This document shows positions 43,946 to 53,111 of a stretch of DNA of 64,000 nt, one piece after another. A program made the translations under genes and the position numbers. Position 1 is the first letter of the stretch. The number at the start of each line of letters is the position of its first letter. Below the pieces are notes generated by a model. That model was not told where the DNA came from, searched no databases, and saw only the letters and a program-made list of their open reading frames with translations. Source of the stretch: an uncultured Oscillospiraceae bacterium (lineage in GTDB: Bacteria > Bacillota > Clostridia > Oscillospirales > Oscillospiraceae); the NCBI GenBank assembly GCA_947625045.1, contig CANQMW010000003.1, forward strand, positions 62,001 to 126,000, read 5' to 3'.

Positions 43946-46900
43946 TCATTCTCCGGCGGGCTCCGCCGCCAGCTCCTCCAGCGCCGCGGCAGCGTATTCG
44001 CTTCCCATCGCCGCGGCTTCATCAAGCAGCTCCATGGCCTTGGTCTCGTCCTTCGTCACGCCCTCGCCGTTATAGTACATCGCGCCCAGCATATAGGCGG
44101 CACGGGGCTCGCTCCACCCGGCCGCGGCGGTCAGGTGGTCTACGGCCTTGTCCATGTCCTGCTCCACGCCATAGCCGCCATAATAGCTGAAGCCAAGGGT
44201 GTACTGGGCCTCCGGGCAGTCATCCTCCGCTGCGGCGGCGATGAGCTCAAAGGCCTTGGCCTCGTCCTTCTCCACGCCGTAGCCCATGAGGTACAGCTGG
44301 CCCAGCGTGAACTTATCTTCCGTGGTGAGGTCGTCATCCGCCTCCCATTCCAGCAGCAGCGCGGCGGCCTGGGCGCAGAGCTCCTCTGCCCTGGCCTCGT
44401 CCTTCTCCACGCCGTCGCCCGTTATGTACATGGAGGCCAGCCATACCATGGCCTCGGCGTTTTCATCGTCCTCCTCCAGGGCCTTTTCGTACCACTGAAC
44501 GGCCTCGGCGTCGTCGATATCCACCGCGCCGTAGCCCTCGTCGTAGAATCTGCCCACCAGCCACATGCCCTTGGAAGAGCCCGCGTCCGCGGCCTGCTGG
44601 GCATATTCAAAGGCCTTGGCGGCGTCCCGCTCCACGCCCTTGCCGTAAAGGTAGAACTCCGCCAGGCTGCACATCGCCGCACTTCTGCCCATATCCGAGG
44701 CCTGGGAGTAGAGCTGGAAGGCCTTTTCATAGTCCCGCTCCACGCCGTCGCCGTGCTCATACAGATCGGCCAGGTCGGTGAAGGCCGCGCCGTTGCCCAG
44801 CTCCCCGGCCTTGGTGTAGAGCTCAATGGCCTTGCTGAAGTCCTGCTCCACGCCCCGGCCGTGCTCGTACAGCAGGCCCAGCTTCACCATGGCCGAATCG
44901 TTATCCAGCTCCACGGCCTGGGCATAATATTCCGCGGCCTTGGCGTAATCCTGTTCCACGCCCCGGCCGTTGGCGTACATGACGCCCAGGTTCAGCATCC
45001 CCAGGTCGTTGCCCATCTGGGCAGACTGGGTGAGATACTCCACGGCCTTGGCATAGTCCTGTTCTACGCCGTCGCCTCTTTCGTACATTATGGCCAGGTT
45101 GTTGATAGCCGTGCTGTTGCCCAGCGCCGCCGCCTCCTCGAACAGTTCCATGGCCTTCGCCTCGTCCTGCTCTACGCCCTCGCCGTCCCAGTATGCGTTG
45201 CCCAGGTTCAGCAAAGACTTGTCATCATCCATCTCCGCGGCCCGGGCGAAATACGCCGCGGCCTTTTCATAGTCCACATCCACACCTATGCCTTGGGTAT
45301 ACGCCACACCCATGTTGAACAGGGCCATACGGACGCCGTGCTCCGCCGCCTGGGCGTAGTATTCTATGGCCTTGCCGTCATCCTCCTCCACGCCCCGGGC
45401 AAAGTAATACATGTCGCCTATGTACTTCACCGCCTGCCAGTCGCCGTCCTCAGCGGCGGCGGTGTAGAGCTCCATGGCCTTGGCGTAGTCCTTTTCCACG
45501 CCCTTGCCGTCTTCATAGAGCTCGCCCAGCACCCGCTTTTCAATGGCGTACAGCTCGCTCTCGTCCACAGCGGTGAGCTGCTCAGCAAGGCTCTCATAGA
45601 GCTCCTGGGCCCTGGCCTCGTCCTTTTCCACGCCCTCGCCGTCTTCATAGAGCTCCGCCAGGGCATACATGGCCTCCGGCTGGTCCTGCCCGGCGGCCTT
45701 TTCATACCATTCCACGGCCTTGGCCAGGTCTATATCCACCACGCCGCAGCCGTATTCATAGAACTCGCCCACCGCGTACTGGGCGTACGGATCGCCCGCG
45801 TCCGCGGCCTTGCTGTACCAGTCGAAGGCCTTGGCCTTGTCAAGCTCCACGCCGCCGGCGTAGTTATAGGCGTCGGCCAGGGCGTACATGGCGTCGGCGT
45901 CGCCCTCGTCCGCGGCCTTTTCGTAATAGTCCATGGCCTTGTCCATGTCCTGCTCCACGCCCAGGCCCTGCTCATAGGCCCAGCCCAGGTAATACAGGCC
46001 CATGGTCTCCCCGTCCAGGGAGTCCTCCAGCAGGGGGACAGCCTTGGCGTCATCCTCCTCCACGCCGGTGCCGGTGATATAGCAGATACCCAGGAGCGCC
46101 TGAGAGTAGGCGCTGCCCATGTCCGCGCCCCGCTGCATCCACCGGATCGCCTCTTCATCGCTCTGCTCCACGCCCAGGCCATTTAAGTACAGCACGCCCA
46201 GCCTGCCGGCGGCGTCGCCCTCGCCGTGGGCCGCAGCCAGCTCATAGAGCTCCGCCGCTCTTTCGTAGTCCTGCTCCACGCCTTCGCCATAGTCATAGCA
46301 CCTCGCCAGGGAGTAGGCCGCCCGGTAGTCGTCCTCCTCCACGGCGGCAGAAAGAAGCGCCACGCCTTTGGCCTCGTCCTGCTCCAGGCCCTTGCCGTCC
46401 CGATAGAGATAGGCCAGGATGCGCTTTTCCCTGGCGCTCAGGTCGTCCTCTTCCTCCTCCCGGGTGAGCTGCGCGGCCAGACGTTCATAGAGCTCCTGAG
46501 CCTTGGCCTCGTCCTTGTCCACGCCGTCGCCGTTGGTGTACATGACCGCCAGGTAGTACATGGCCTCGTCATCGTCGTCCTGGGCGGCCTTTTCAAACCA
46601 CTCCGCCGCCTGGGCCGGGTCCACCTCCACAGAGCCCTTTCCGAGAAGATAGAACTCCCCCAGGGCCTCCATGACCGAGGTGTCCTCCCCGTCCAGCTCC
46701 AGCGCCTTGTTATAGAGCTCAAAGCTCTTGTCCAGGTCCACCTCCACGCCCTCGCCGCGCTCATACATGCCGGCCAGGTGACCGGCGGCTGTGGCGTTAT
46801 CCTTCTCCGCGGCCTGCTCGTAATACTCCGCGGCCTTGGGCAAGTCCACGTCCACGCCCCGGCCGTACTCGTACATGATGCCCAGGTACAGCATGGCCCC

Positions 46901-49426
46901 CGCGTCGCCCAGCGCCGCGGACTGGGTGAGATACTCAGCGGCCTTTTCACCGTCCTGCTCCACGCCCTCGCCGTTGATATACATCGCGCCCAGGTTGTTC
47001 ATGGCCAGGGTGTTGTCCAGCGCCGCCGCCTGGCCGAAGAGCTCGATGGCCCTGGCGTCGTCCTCCTCCACGCCCAGGCCGTACTCATAGGCATAGCCCA
47101 GGTTGACCATGGCCATGCTGTTGCCCAGCGCCGCCGCCTGCTCATAGTACGCCACAGCCTTTTCATTGTCCTGCTCCACGCCCTGGCCGCCGGCGTACAG
47201 TACGCCCATGTCGTACATGGCCTTGACGACGCCGTGCTCCGCCGCCCGGCGCGTATAGTCCGCGGCCTTTTCGTAATCCTGTTCCACGCCGTCGCCGTAG
47301 TAATAGGAACCGGCTGCCTCCTTCAACGACGGCCAGTCGCCCGCTTCCGCCGCGGCGGAAAACAGCTCAAAGGACCTGGGCACATCCTCCTCCACGCCCT
47401 CGCCGTACAGATAGAGATAGCCCAGCACCCGCATCCCGGCGGCGGTGAGATCGCCCTCCGCCTCCTTCTCCGCGAGCCGCGCGGCCAGGCTCTCCCGAAG
47501 CTCCTTCGCCCTGGCTTCGTCCTGTTCCACGCCCCTGCCCTCGTTATAGAGCACCGCCAGGTAATATACGGCCTCCGCCTGGTCCTGTTCGGCGGCCTTT
47601 TCATACCACGCCGCCGCCTGGGCCGGGTCCGCGTCCACCACGCCATAGCCGTTTTCATAGAATTCGCCTACCGCGTACTGTGCGTCCGGGTCGCCCAGCG
47701 CCGCCGCCTGGGTGTAATACGCAAAGGCCTTTGCCTTGTCCATCTCCACCCCGTCGGCGTAGTTATACATGTCGCCCAGGGCCGTCATAGACCACATATC
47801 GCCCAGGGCCGCGCCCTGTTCATAGAGCTCTTTGGCCTTCGCCAGGTCCTGCTCCACGCCGTCCCCGGCCGCATAGACATCGCCCAGGTAGGAATACGCT
47901 TCCGGCACGCCGTGCGCCGCCGCGTCGGAAAGCAGCTCCAGGCCCTTGGCCACGTCCTTTTCCGTGCCCCGGCCCATGAGATACATCGCGCCGGCATCGC
48001 ACTCGGCCTCGAAAATATACCTTTCCGCCGCCGCGGTGAGGTACGCCAGGGCCTTTTCATCGTCCTGCTCCACGCCGTTGCCATACCCATAGAGATAGCC
48101 CAGCACCAGCTGGTTGTAGCTGTCGTCCTCATCCGCCGAGGCGGCCTCCAAGGCCTGGGCATAGAGCTCGTCGGCCTTGGCTTTATCCATCTCCACGCCC
48201 TGGCCCTGCTCATAGAGCCAGCCCAGGTACACCATGGCCTCCGCGTCGCCCTCCGCCGCGGACTGTTCGTACAGCTCCGCCGCTCTTTCGTAGTCCACGT
48301 CCACCGCGCCGTAGCCGTAGTCATAGAACCGGCCCAGGGAGGTCCGGCCGTCCGTCCAGCCCAGGTCCGCGGACTGGGTGTAGAGCTGGAAGGCCTTTGC
48401 CTTGTCCATATCCACGCCGAAGCCGTACTCATAGAACCAGCCGTCCATCTCCGCGGCGTAGCCCAGCTCCTCGCCGTACACCTCGCCGGCGCGGGCCAGG
48501 GCCTCCTCATAGCCCGCTCTTGCCCGGGGATAGTCTATCTCCACGCCGTAGCCGTACATGTACATGTCGGCAAGGGGTATCCCGGCCCAGGCATAGCCCA
48601 GAGCCTGGGCCCCTTCCAGGAGCTCCCGGGCCTTGTCATAGTCCTGCTCCACGCCCTGGCCATCGGTATACATCCTGCCGAGGATGTACATGGCCTCGGG
48701 CATGTTCTTCCCGGCGCGCTCCTCCAGAAGCTCCAGGGCCTTGTCATACTCCCCCGCCGCGCGGTAACATTCGCCCAGGTAAAACCTGCCGTCCGGGTCG
48801 CCCAGGTCCGCGGAGGCGGCAAAATACTCCGTCGCCTTATCGGCGTCCTCCTCCACCCCCAGGCCGTAGAAGTAGATATACCCCAGCAGGTAGTAGTCGG
48901 AGCCCGACGCCGGCCGGCCGTCGCCGGTGAGTATATCCAGCGCCTGGCCGTAGAGCTCATCGGCCTTGGCGCCGTCCGCCTCCATGCCCCGGCCCAGGTC
49001 GTACAGGTCGCCCAGGGCCACCATGGCCGCGGGGTCTCCCTGGTCCGCGGCCTTCTGATACCACTGGGCCGCCTGGGCGTAGTCTATGTCCACCACGCCG
49101 CAGCCGCAGTCATAGAACCGGCCCATGTAATTCTGGGCCTGGGCAGAGCCCGCGTCCGCGGCCTGGGTGAACAGCTCAAAGGCCTTGGCGTAGTCCTGCT
49201 CCACGCCGCTGCCGTAAAAGTACAGCGCGCCCAGTTCGGCGACGGCGGGAGCATAGTCCTTCTCCGCCGCCTTTTCAAGCAGCTCTTCGCCCTTGGCGGC
49301 GTCGCCGCCCGCTATGGCCTCCAAGGCCTCGTCATACATCTTCTCGGGCGTCTTTCTGCAGCCCGCGCACAGGCCCAGCAGCATGGCCGCCGCCAGAATG
49401 AACGCCAACACCTTCCGCAGCTTCAT
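43946..49426 (-). CDS. Giant Sel1-repeat lipoprotein (about 47 repeats)
   Basis: Exported lipoprotein of 1826 residues. The signal peptide ends in the lipobox LCAGC (about residues 18-22). The mature chain is almost only Sel1-like repeats of about 36 residues; I count about 47 copies of the motif GxGVEQDxxKA. Sel1 repeats form an alpha-solenoid for protein binding, so this would be a very long superhelix on the cell surface. The repeats are acidic and imperfect, which argues for selection, not recent expansion. It is preceded by 20 bases after the intended stop of the related 49332-52025 gene and ends the minus-strand operon. No enzymatic domain is seen. Confidence 0.9.
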   Translation of the reverse strand: MKLRKVLAFILAAAMLLGLCAGCRKTPEKMYDEALEAIAGGDAAKGEELLEKAAEKDYAPAVAELGALYFYGSGVEQDYAKAFELFTQAADAGSAQAQNYMGRFYDCGCGVVDIDYAQAAQWYQKAADQGDPAAMVALGDLYDLGRGMEADGAKADELYGQALDILTGDGRPASGSDYYLLGYIYFYGLGVEEDADKATEYFAASADLGDPDGRFYLGECYRAAGEYDKALELLEERAGKNMPEAMYILGRMYTDGQGVEQDYDKARELLEGAQALGYAWAGIPLADMYMYGYGVEIDYPRARAGYEEALARAGEVYGEELGYAAEMDGWFYEYGFGVDMDKAKAFQLYTQSADLGWTDGRTSLGRFYDYGYGAVDVDYERAAELYEQSAAEGDAEAMVYLGWLYEQGQGVEMDKAKADELYAQALEAASADEDDSYNQLVLGYLYGYGNGVEQDDEKALAYLTAAAERYIFEAECDAGAMYLMGRGTEKDVAKGLELLSDAAAHGVPEAYSYLGDVYAAGDGVEQDLAKAKELYEQGAALGDMWSMTALGDMYNYADGVEMDKAKAFAYYTQAAALGDPDAQYAVGEFYENGYGVVDADPAQAAAWYEKAAEQDQAEAVYYLAVLYNEGRGVEQDEARAKELRESLAARLAEKEAEGDLTAAGMRVLGYLYLYGEGVEEDVPRSFELFSAAAEAGDWPSLKEAAGSYYYGDGVEQDYEKAADYTRRAAEHGVVKAMYDMGVLYAGGQGVEQDNEKAVAYYEQAAALGNSMAMVNLGYAYEYGLGVEEDDARAIELFGQAAALDNTLAMNNLGAMYINGEGVEQDGEKAAEYLTQSAALGDAGAMLYLGIMYEYGRGVDVDLPKAAEYYEQAAEKDNATAAGHLAGMYERGEGVEVDLDKSFELYNKALELDGEDTSVMEALGEFYLLGKGSVEVDPAQAAEWFEKAAQDDDDEAMYYLAVMYTNGDGVDKDEAKAQELYERLAAQLTREEEEDDLSAREKRILAYLYRDGKGLEQDEAKGVALLSAAVEEDDYRAAYSLARCYDYGEGVEQDYERAAELYELAAAHGEGDAAGRLGVLYLNGLGVEQSDEEAIRWMQRGADMGSAYSQALLGICYITGTGVEEDDAKAVPLLEDSLDGETMGLYYLGWAYEQGLGVEQDMDKAMDYYEKAADEGDADAMYALADAYNYAGGVELDKAKAFDWYSKAADAGDPYAQYAVGEFYEYGCGVVDIDLAKAVEWYEKAAGQDQPEAMYALAELYEDGEGVEKDEARAQELYESLAEQLTAVDESELYAIEKRVLGELYEDGKGVEKDYAKAMELYTAAAEDGDWQAVKYIGDMYYFARGVEEDDGKAIEYYAQAAEHGVRMALFNMGVAYTQGIGVDVDYEKAAAYFARAAEMDDDKSLLNLGNAYWDGEGVEQDEAKAMELFEEAAALGNSTAINNLAIMYERGDGVEQDYAKAVEYLTQSAQMGNDLGMLNLGVMYANGRGVEQDYAKAAEYYAQAVELDNDSAMVKLGLLYEHGRGVEQDFSKAIELYTKAGELGNGAAFTDLADLYEHGDGVERDYEKAFQLYSQASDMGRSAAMCSLAEFYLYGKGVERDAAKAFEYAQQAADAGSSKGMWLVGRFYDEGYGAVDIDDAEAVQWYEKALEEDDENAEAMVWLASMYITGDGVEKDEARAEELCAQAAALLLEWEADDDLTTEDKFTLGQLYLMGYGVEKDEAKAFELIAAAAEDDCPEAQYTLGFSYYGGYGVEQDMDKAVDHLTAAAGWSEPRAAYMLGAMYYNGEGVTKDETKAMELLDEAAAMGSEYAAAALEELAAEPAGE

Positions 49427-52025
49427 TTTCTATGTACCTCCCCTGTTTATTCTTCGTCGATGTGCTCCAGCACCTGGGCGGCATTCCCGTCGCCCAGCGC
49501 CGCGGCCTGTTCCAGAGTTCCCGGCCCTTGGCCTCGTCCTGCTCCACGCCCTCGCCGCTCAGGTACAAGGTCCCCAGCGCGAAGAGCGCAGCGGGCTCGC
49601 TCCATCCGGCCGCGGCGGTCAGGTACTCCACGGCCTTCGCCATGTCCCGCTCTACACCCTCGCCGAAGCAATAGCAGCTGCCCAAAGCGAACAGGGCGTC
49701 CGGGTCGTCGCCCTCCGCCGCGGCGGTCAAGAGCTCCACGCCTTTGGCGTCATCCTCTTCCACGCCGTGGCCCCGGAGGTACATGCTGCCCAGCAGCGCC
49801 TGCTCGCTGGCGGAAAGATCGTCCTCCTCTTCCCGCTCCTGCAGCAGCGCGGCAGCCTGGGTATAGAGTTCGTCTGCCTTGGCCTCGTCCTGCTCCACGC
49901 CCTCGCCATGGGCATACATGGAGCCCAGCCATGCCATGGCCTCGGCGTTTTCGCCGTCCGCCTCCAGGGCCTTTTCATACCACTCTATGGCCTTGGCGTC
50001 GTCGATATCCACCGCGCCGTAGCCCACGTCATAGAGCTTGCCCATCAGAAGCATACCGTAGGAGTCGCCCGCATCCGCGGCCTTTTGGGCCAGCTCCAGA
50101 GCCCTGGCGGCGTCCCGCTCCACGCCCTTGCCGTAAAGGTAGAACTCCGCCAGGTTATTCAGGGCCATGCTGTTGCCCAGCTCCGCCGCCTGGCTGTAGA
50201 GCTCCACGGCCTTTTCATAGTTCTTTTCCATGCCCTTGCCATAATAGTACATGTTTCCCAGGTTCACCATGGCCCTGTCGTAGCCCAGGTCAACCCCTTG
50301 GGTGTAATACTCCACGGCCTTGTCATAATCCTGCTCCACGCCCTCGCCGTTATCATACATCCAGCCCAGGTTATACGCGGCGGAGGCGTTGCCAAGTTCC
50401 GCCGCCTTGGTATAATACTCCACGGCCTTGTCGTAGTCCTGCTCCGTGCCGGTGCCGTCTTTATAGAACACGCCGACGTTATTGGCGGCCGCGCCCCGGA
50501 CCTCGTTGCTGCCCGCATCCGCCGCGGCCTTCTCCGCCCATTGGAAGGCCTTGGCCTCGTCCTTCTCCACGCCATTGCCGTAATAATATATCTCGCAGAG
50601 ATACTCCCCCGCGACGGCGCTGCTCAGCGCCGCCGCGGCCTCGAAACACTCCAGCGCTTTGGCCTGGTCCTGTTCTACGCCATCGGCAAAAAAGTACATG
50701 TTGCCCAGCATCTCCAGGGCATAGTGATCCTGCCGCTCCGCCCCCAGGGTGAACCACTCCAGCGCCTTGGCCTGGTCCTGCTCCACGCCCTGGCCGTAAT
50801 AGTACATATACCCCAGCCGGCCCGGCGCAAACATGTCCCCGTTGTCGGAAGCCCGGGTCAAAAGCTCCAGAGCCTTTTCATAATCCTGCTCCGTGCCCCG
50901 GCCTAAAAGATACATCGTGCCCAAAATGCGCTGGGCCGTGGCGTCGGCAAGCTCGTCGTCAGCCGAGAGGATATCGAAGGCCTGGCCGTACAGCTCCTCC
51001 GCTTTGGCCTCGTCCTTTTCCACGCCCTGGCCCTGCTCATAGAGGTAGCCCAGCCGGTACATGGCCTCGACATTGCCCTCGTCCACGGCCTTCTCAAACC
51101 ATTTCGCCGCCTGGGCATAGTCCACGTCCACCACGCCGTAGCCCTCGGCGTAGAACTCGCCTGTGAACTCCATGCCGCCGGAGGCGCCGCCCTCCGCCGC
51201 CTGCAGGCTCAGCTCAAACGTCTTGGCCCAGTCCTGCTCCACGCCCTCGCCGCGGAAGTACATCACGGCCAGGTTGTTGAGGGCGATGGCGCTGCCAAGG
51301 TCCGCCGCGGTCTCATACAGCTCCAGGGCCCTGTCATAGTCCTTCTCCACGCCGACGCCATTTTCAACCATATAGCCCAGATTCAAAGCCGCGTTGGCCC
51401 GGTACTCATCCTGGGGCGACTCGTCCGCGACGAGCTGATAAAGGCGCATGGCCTCGTCATAGTCCTGCTCCACGGCAACACCATACCGGTACATGTCGCC
51501 GAGCCTGTAAAGGCCGTAATAGTTCCCCAGGTCAGCACCTCTCTGATAGAGCTCCGCCGCCTTGGCGCCGTCCTGCTCCACGCCGTCGCCCAGCTCGTAC
51601 ATCTGGCCCAGGCTCAGCACGGACGTGATATCGTCTTGGGCCGCCGCCTTTTCAAACCACTGCCGGGCAAGCTCCGGGTCCTGCTCCACGCCCTCGCCGG
51701 TGATATACATATTTCCCAGTATCCCCTGGGCATAGGCGTAGCCCTGCTCCGCGCCCTGGCTGGCCCACTTAAAGGCCAGCTCCGGGTCCGCCTCGGTGCC
51801 CGTGCCGGTGAGATACATATACGCCAGCATACCTGTGGCCTTGACTTCGCCGGCCTCCGCCGCGGCGGTGAACAGCTCCAGCGCGCTTTCCATGTCGCCC
51901 GCGTCATAGGCGTCCCACCCCTGCTCATAGAGCGCGGAGGGGTCCTCCGCCGCCAGGGCCGCGGGGCCCAGGCTCAGTACCATGGCCGCCGCCAGAATGA
52001 ATGCCAATACCTTTTTGATGCTCAT
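49332..52025 (-). CDS. Exported Sel1-repeat protein, frameshifted near its 3' end
   Basis: Exported protein of 897 residues as read. A signal peptide with an ALA-A type SPase I site is at about 21-27, and there is no lipobox. About 21 Sel1 repeats follow. After GRELWN (about residue 838, base 49515) the reading departs from the repeat pattern. The expected ending EQAAALGDGNAAQVLEHIDEE lies in another frame and stops at 49447. One missing G around 49514-49516 explains this: the repeat pattern calls for CTCCTGGAACAG where CTCTGGAACAG is found. As read, the tail runs into the next gene's start by 95 bases. It could be a true frameshift, a programmed one or an assembly error. Confidence 0.8.
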   Translation of the reverse strand: MSIKKVLAFILAAAMVLSLGPAALAAEDPSALYEQGWDAYDAGDMESALELFTAAAEAGEVKATGMLAYMYLTGTGTEADPELAFKWASQGAEQGYAYAQGILGNMYITGEGVEQDPELARQWFEKAAAQDDITSVLSLGQMYELGDGVEQDGAKAAELYQRGADLGNYYGLYRLGDMYRYGVAVEQDYDEAMRLYQLVADESPQDEYRANAALNLGYMVENGVGVEKDYDRALELYETAADLGSAIALNNLAVMYFRGEGVEQDWAKTFELSLQAAEGGASGGMEFTGEFYAEGYGVVDVDYAQAAKWFEKAVDEGNVEAMYRLGYLYEQGQGVEKDEAKAEELYGQAFDILSADDELADATAQRILGTMYLLGRGTEQDYEKALELLTRASDNGDMFAPGRLGYMYYYGQGVEQDQAKALEWFTLGAERQDHYALEMLGNMYFFADGVEQDQAKALECFEAAAALSSAVAGEYLCEIYYYGNGVEKDEAKAFQWAEKAAADAGSNEVRGAAANNVGVFYKDGTGTEQDYDKAVEYYTKAAELGNASAAYNLGWMYDNGEGVEQDYDKAVEYYTQGVDLGYDRAMVNLGNMYYYGKGMEKNYEKAVELYSQAAELGNSMALNNLAEFYLYGKGVERDAARALELAQKAADAGDSYGMLLMGKLYDVGYGAVDIDDAKAIEWYEKALEADGENAEAMAWLGSMYAHGEGVEQDEAKADELYTQAAALLQEREEEDDLSASEQALLGSMYLRGHGVEEDDAKGVELLTAAAEGDDPDALFALGSCYCFGEGVERDMAKAVEYLTAAAGWSEPAALFALGTLYLSGEGVEQDEAKGRELWNRPRRWATGMPPRCWSTSTKNKQGRYIENEAAEGVGVHSGGGHAAGPVRGLQKDAREDV

Positions 52026-52050
52026 CGTCTGTTCTCCTTTCTTGTTCCCG

Positions 52051-52830
52051 TCAGGCCTCAGGCCGGGCGATGAGGAAGCACATGTCGTTCAGCTCGCCCT
52101 CGTCAAAATAATCGTAGAAGGTGAAATTATACAAAAACCGCTCGGCGGGGTAGATGCCGTAGCCGTCCTGGTCGTGGTCGGTGGTGTCGTAGGGGTCCGC
52201 CACGATGATCACGTCGTCCTGGGTCACCTCGGTGCCCATGTCGTCGTAGCCGATGATGATCTGCCAGTGGGCGCCCCAGTCATTCCAGCCGATGATGATG
52301 GGGTCCCCGCCCGCGAGGGTCTCCTGGATGAAGCCGAAGGTGAAGACGTCCTCCACATCCTCCCCCGCGTCGATGGCGGAGTAGCAGTCAAAGCCGCCTA
52401 CGGCGTCAAAGAGGCCAACCATCTGGCTCATGGTGGTGGCCACCGGCTCCAGCCCCTGGGGCCGCAGCTGGGCAAGGCTCTGCTCATCATAGTCCCCCCG
52501 CAGGCCGTACCACTCCAGCGTCATCAGCGCGCAGGCCACGCCGCAGCTCCACTCGCTGGACTGCTGGATGGTCTTGAAATTCGTCAGGATGGTAAGGCTG
52601 TCGGTAGAGGTCATGTTATAAAAGTCCGGGTGGCGGAAGTAGGGACTGTCCTCATGGTCCCCCGCCCGCTCCACGCTGTCCGCGCCGTCCTCGGGGCTGA
52701 TGTCGGCCCCGTCGTCGAATTTCATCTCGTCGGAGAAGTTCTCCTCCGCCGCCAGGGCGCCCGCACCCAGCGACAGGCACAGCGTCAGGACCAGGATAAG
52801 CGCGGTCACATGTTTCCAATATACGTTCAT
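52051..52830 (-). CDS. Exported papain-like (C39-type) cysteine peptidase
   Basis: Secreted protein of 259 residues. A signal peptide (about 1-28, ALA-A cleavage) is followed by an acidic linker and a papain-like C39 peptidase domain (about 85-255): Cys in SSEWSCGVAC (C96), His in GAHWQIIIGYD (H188) and Asp in VADPYD (D212). It heads the Sel1-repeat operon, with a 25-base gap to the next gene. A promoter with paired direct repeats lies upstream. It resembles in fold the cytoplasmic peptidase at 30906-31652 but has a Sec signal. It may process peptides or surface proteins; the substrate is unknown. Confidence 0.85.
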   Translation of the reverse strand: MNVYWKHVTALILVLTLCLSLGAGALAAEENFSDEMKFDDGADISPEDGADSVERAGDHEDSPYFRHPDFYNMTSTDSLTILTNFKTIQQSSEWSCGVACALMTLEWYGLRGDYDEQSLAQLRPQGLEPVATTMSQMVGLFDAVGGFDCYSAIDAGEDVEDVFTFGFIQETLAGGDPIIIGWNDWGAHWQIIIGYDDMGTEVTQDDVIIVADPYDTTDHDQDGYGIYPAERFLYNFTFYDYFDEGELNDMCFLIARPEA

Positions 52831-52870
52831 GTTTCTTCCCCCTGTTTCAAAGCGATACTTCTTCTTTTAA

Positions 52871-52899
52871 ACTTTATCACGACCGCCGAAACTCTTCAA
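52871..52899 (-). promoter_or_regulatory. Promoter of the peptidase/Sel1 operon
   Basis: On the minus strand TTGAAG (52899-52894), a 17-base spacer and TAAAGT (52876-52871), 41 bases before the start codon. Its -35 lies 11 bases from the direct-repeat pair at 52911-52942. Confidence 0.5.
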
Positions 52900-52910
52900 T
52901 GAGGGAGTCT

Positions 52911-52942
52911 TGACGTTTTCGCAGTCAAAAATGACTTTTGCG
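52911..52942 (-). promoter_or_regulatory. Direct-repeat pair upstream of the peptidase/Sel1 promoter
   Basis: On the minus strand CGAAAACGTCA (52921-52911) and CGCAAAAGTCA (52942-52932), 21 bp apart. The proximal repeat ends 11 bp from the -35. It mirrors the pair at 53005-53036. Confidence 0.6.
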
Positions 52943-53004
52943 AAATAGGGCCGCCGGCCCGCCGGATATGTCCCCTCTCTGCCGGGCACGGTATGATGGG
53001 ACCG

Positions 53005-53036
53005 CGAAAACGTCAGGTATGATTTCGTAAACGTCA
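53005..53036 (+). promoter_or_regulatory. Direct-repeat pair upstream of the surface-protein promoter
   Basis: CGAAAACGTCA (53005-53015) and CGTAAACGTCA (53026-53036), 21 bp apart. The second ends 11 bp before the -35 at 53048. The spacing is that of LytTR-type activator sites. Confidence 0.65.
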
Positions 53037-53047
53037 CCACTGCCGCC

Positions 53048-53076
53048 TTGCGGGACGGCGGGGCAGATGCTATGAT
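53048..53076 (+). promoter_or_regulatory. Promoter of the beta-helix surface-protein gene
   Basis: TTGCGG (53048-53053), a 17-base spacer and TATGAT (53071-53076), 35 bases before ATG 53112. Confidence 0.65.
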
Positions 53077-53111
53077 ATTTACATGATCATGCTGGAAAAG
53101 GAGACAGACCG

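Noticed and set aside
46226-50752. Very long open frame (over 1500 codons) on the plus strand across the Sel1 genes
   Set aside because: It runs antisense to the Sel1 repeats. Its translation is a periodic low-complexity shadow of the repeat codons, and it has no RBS or signal peptide, while the minus frames show clear Sel1 motifs.
43946-52025. About 108-base periodicity resembling a tandem repeat or CRISPR array
   Set aside because: The period equals one 36-residue Sel1 repeat and the units are diverged at DNA level. There are no identical repeats with unique spacers.
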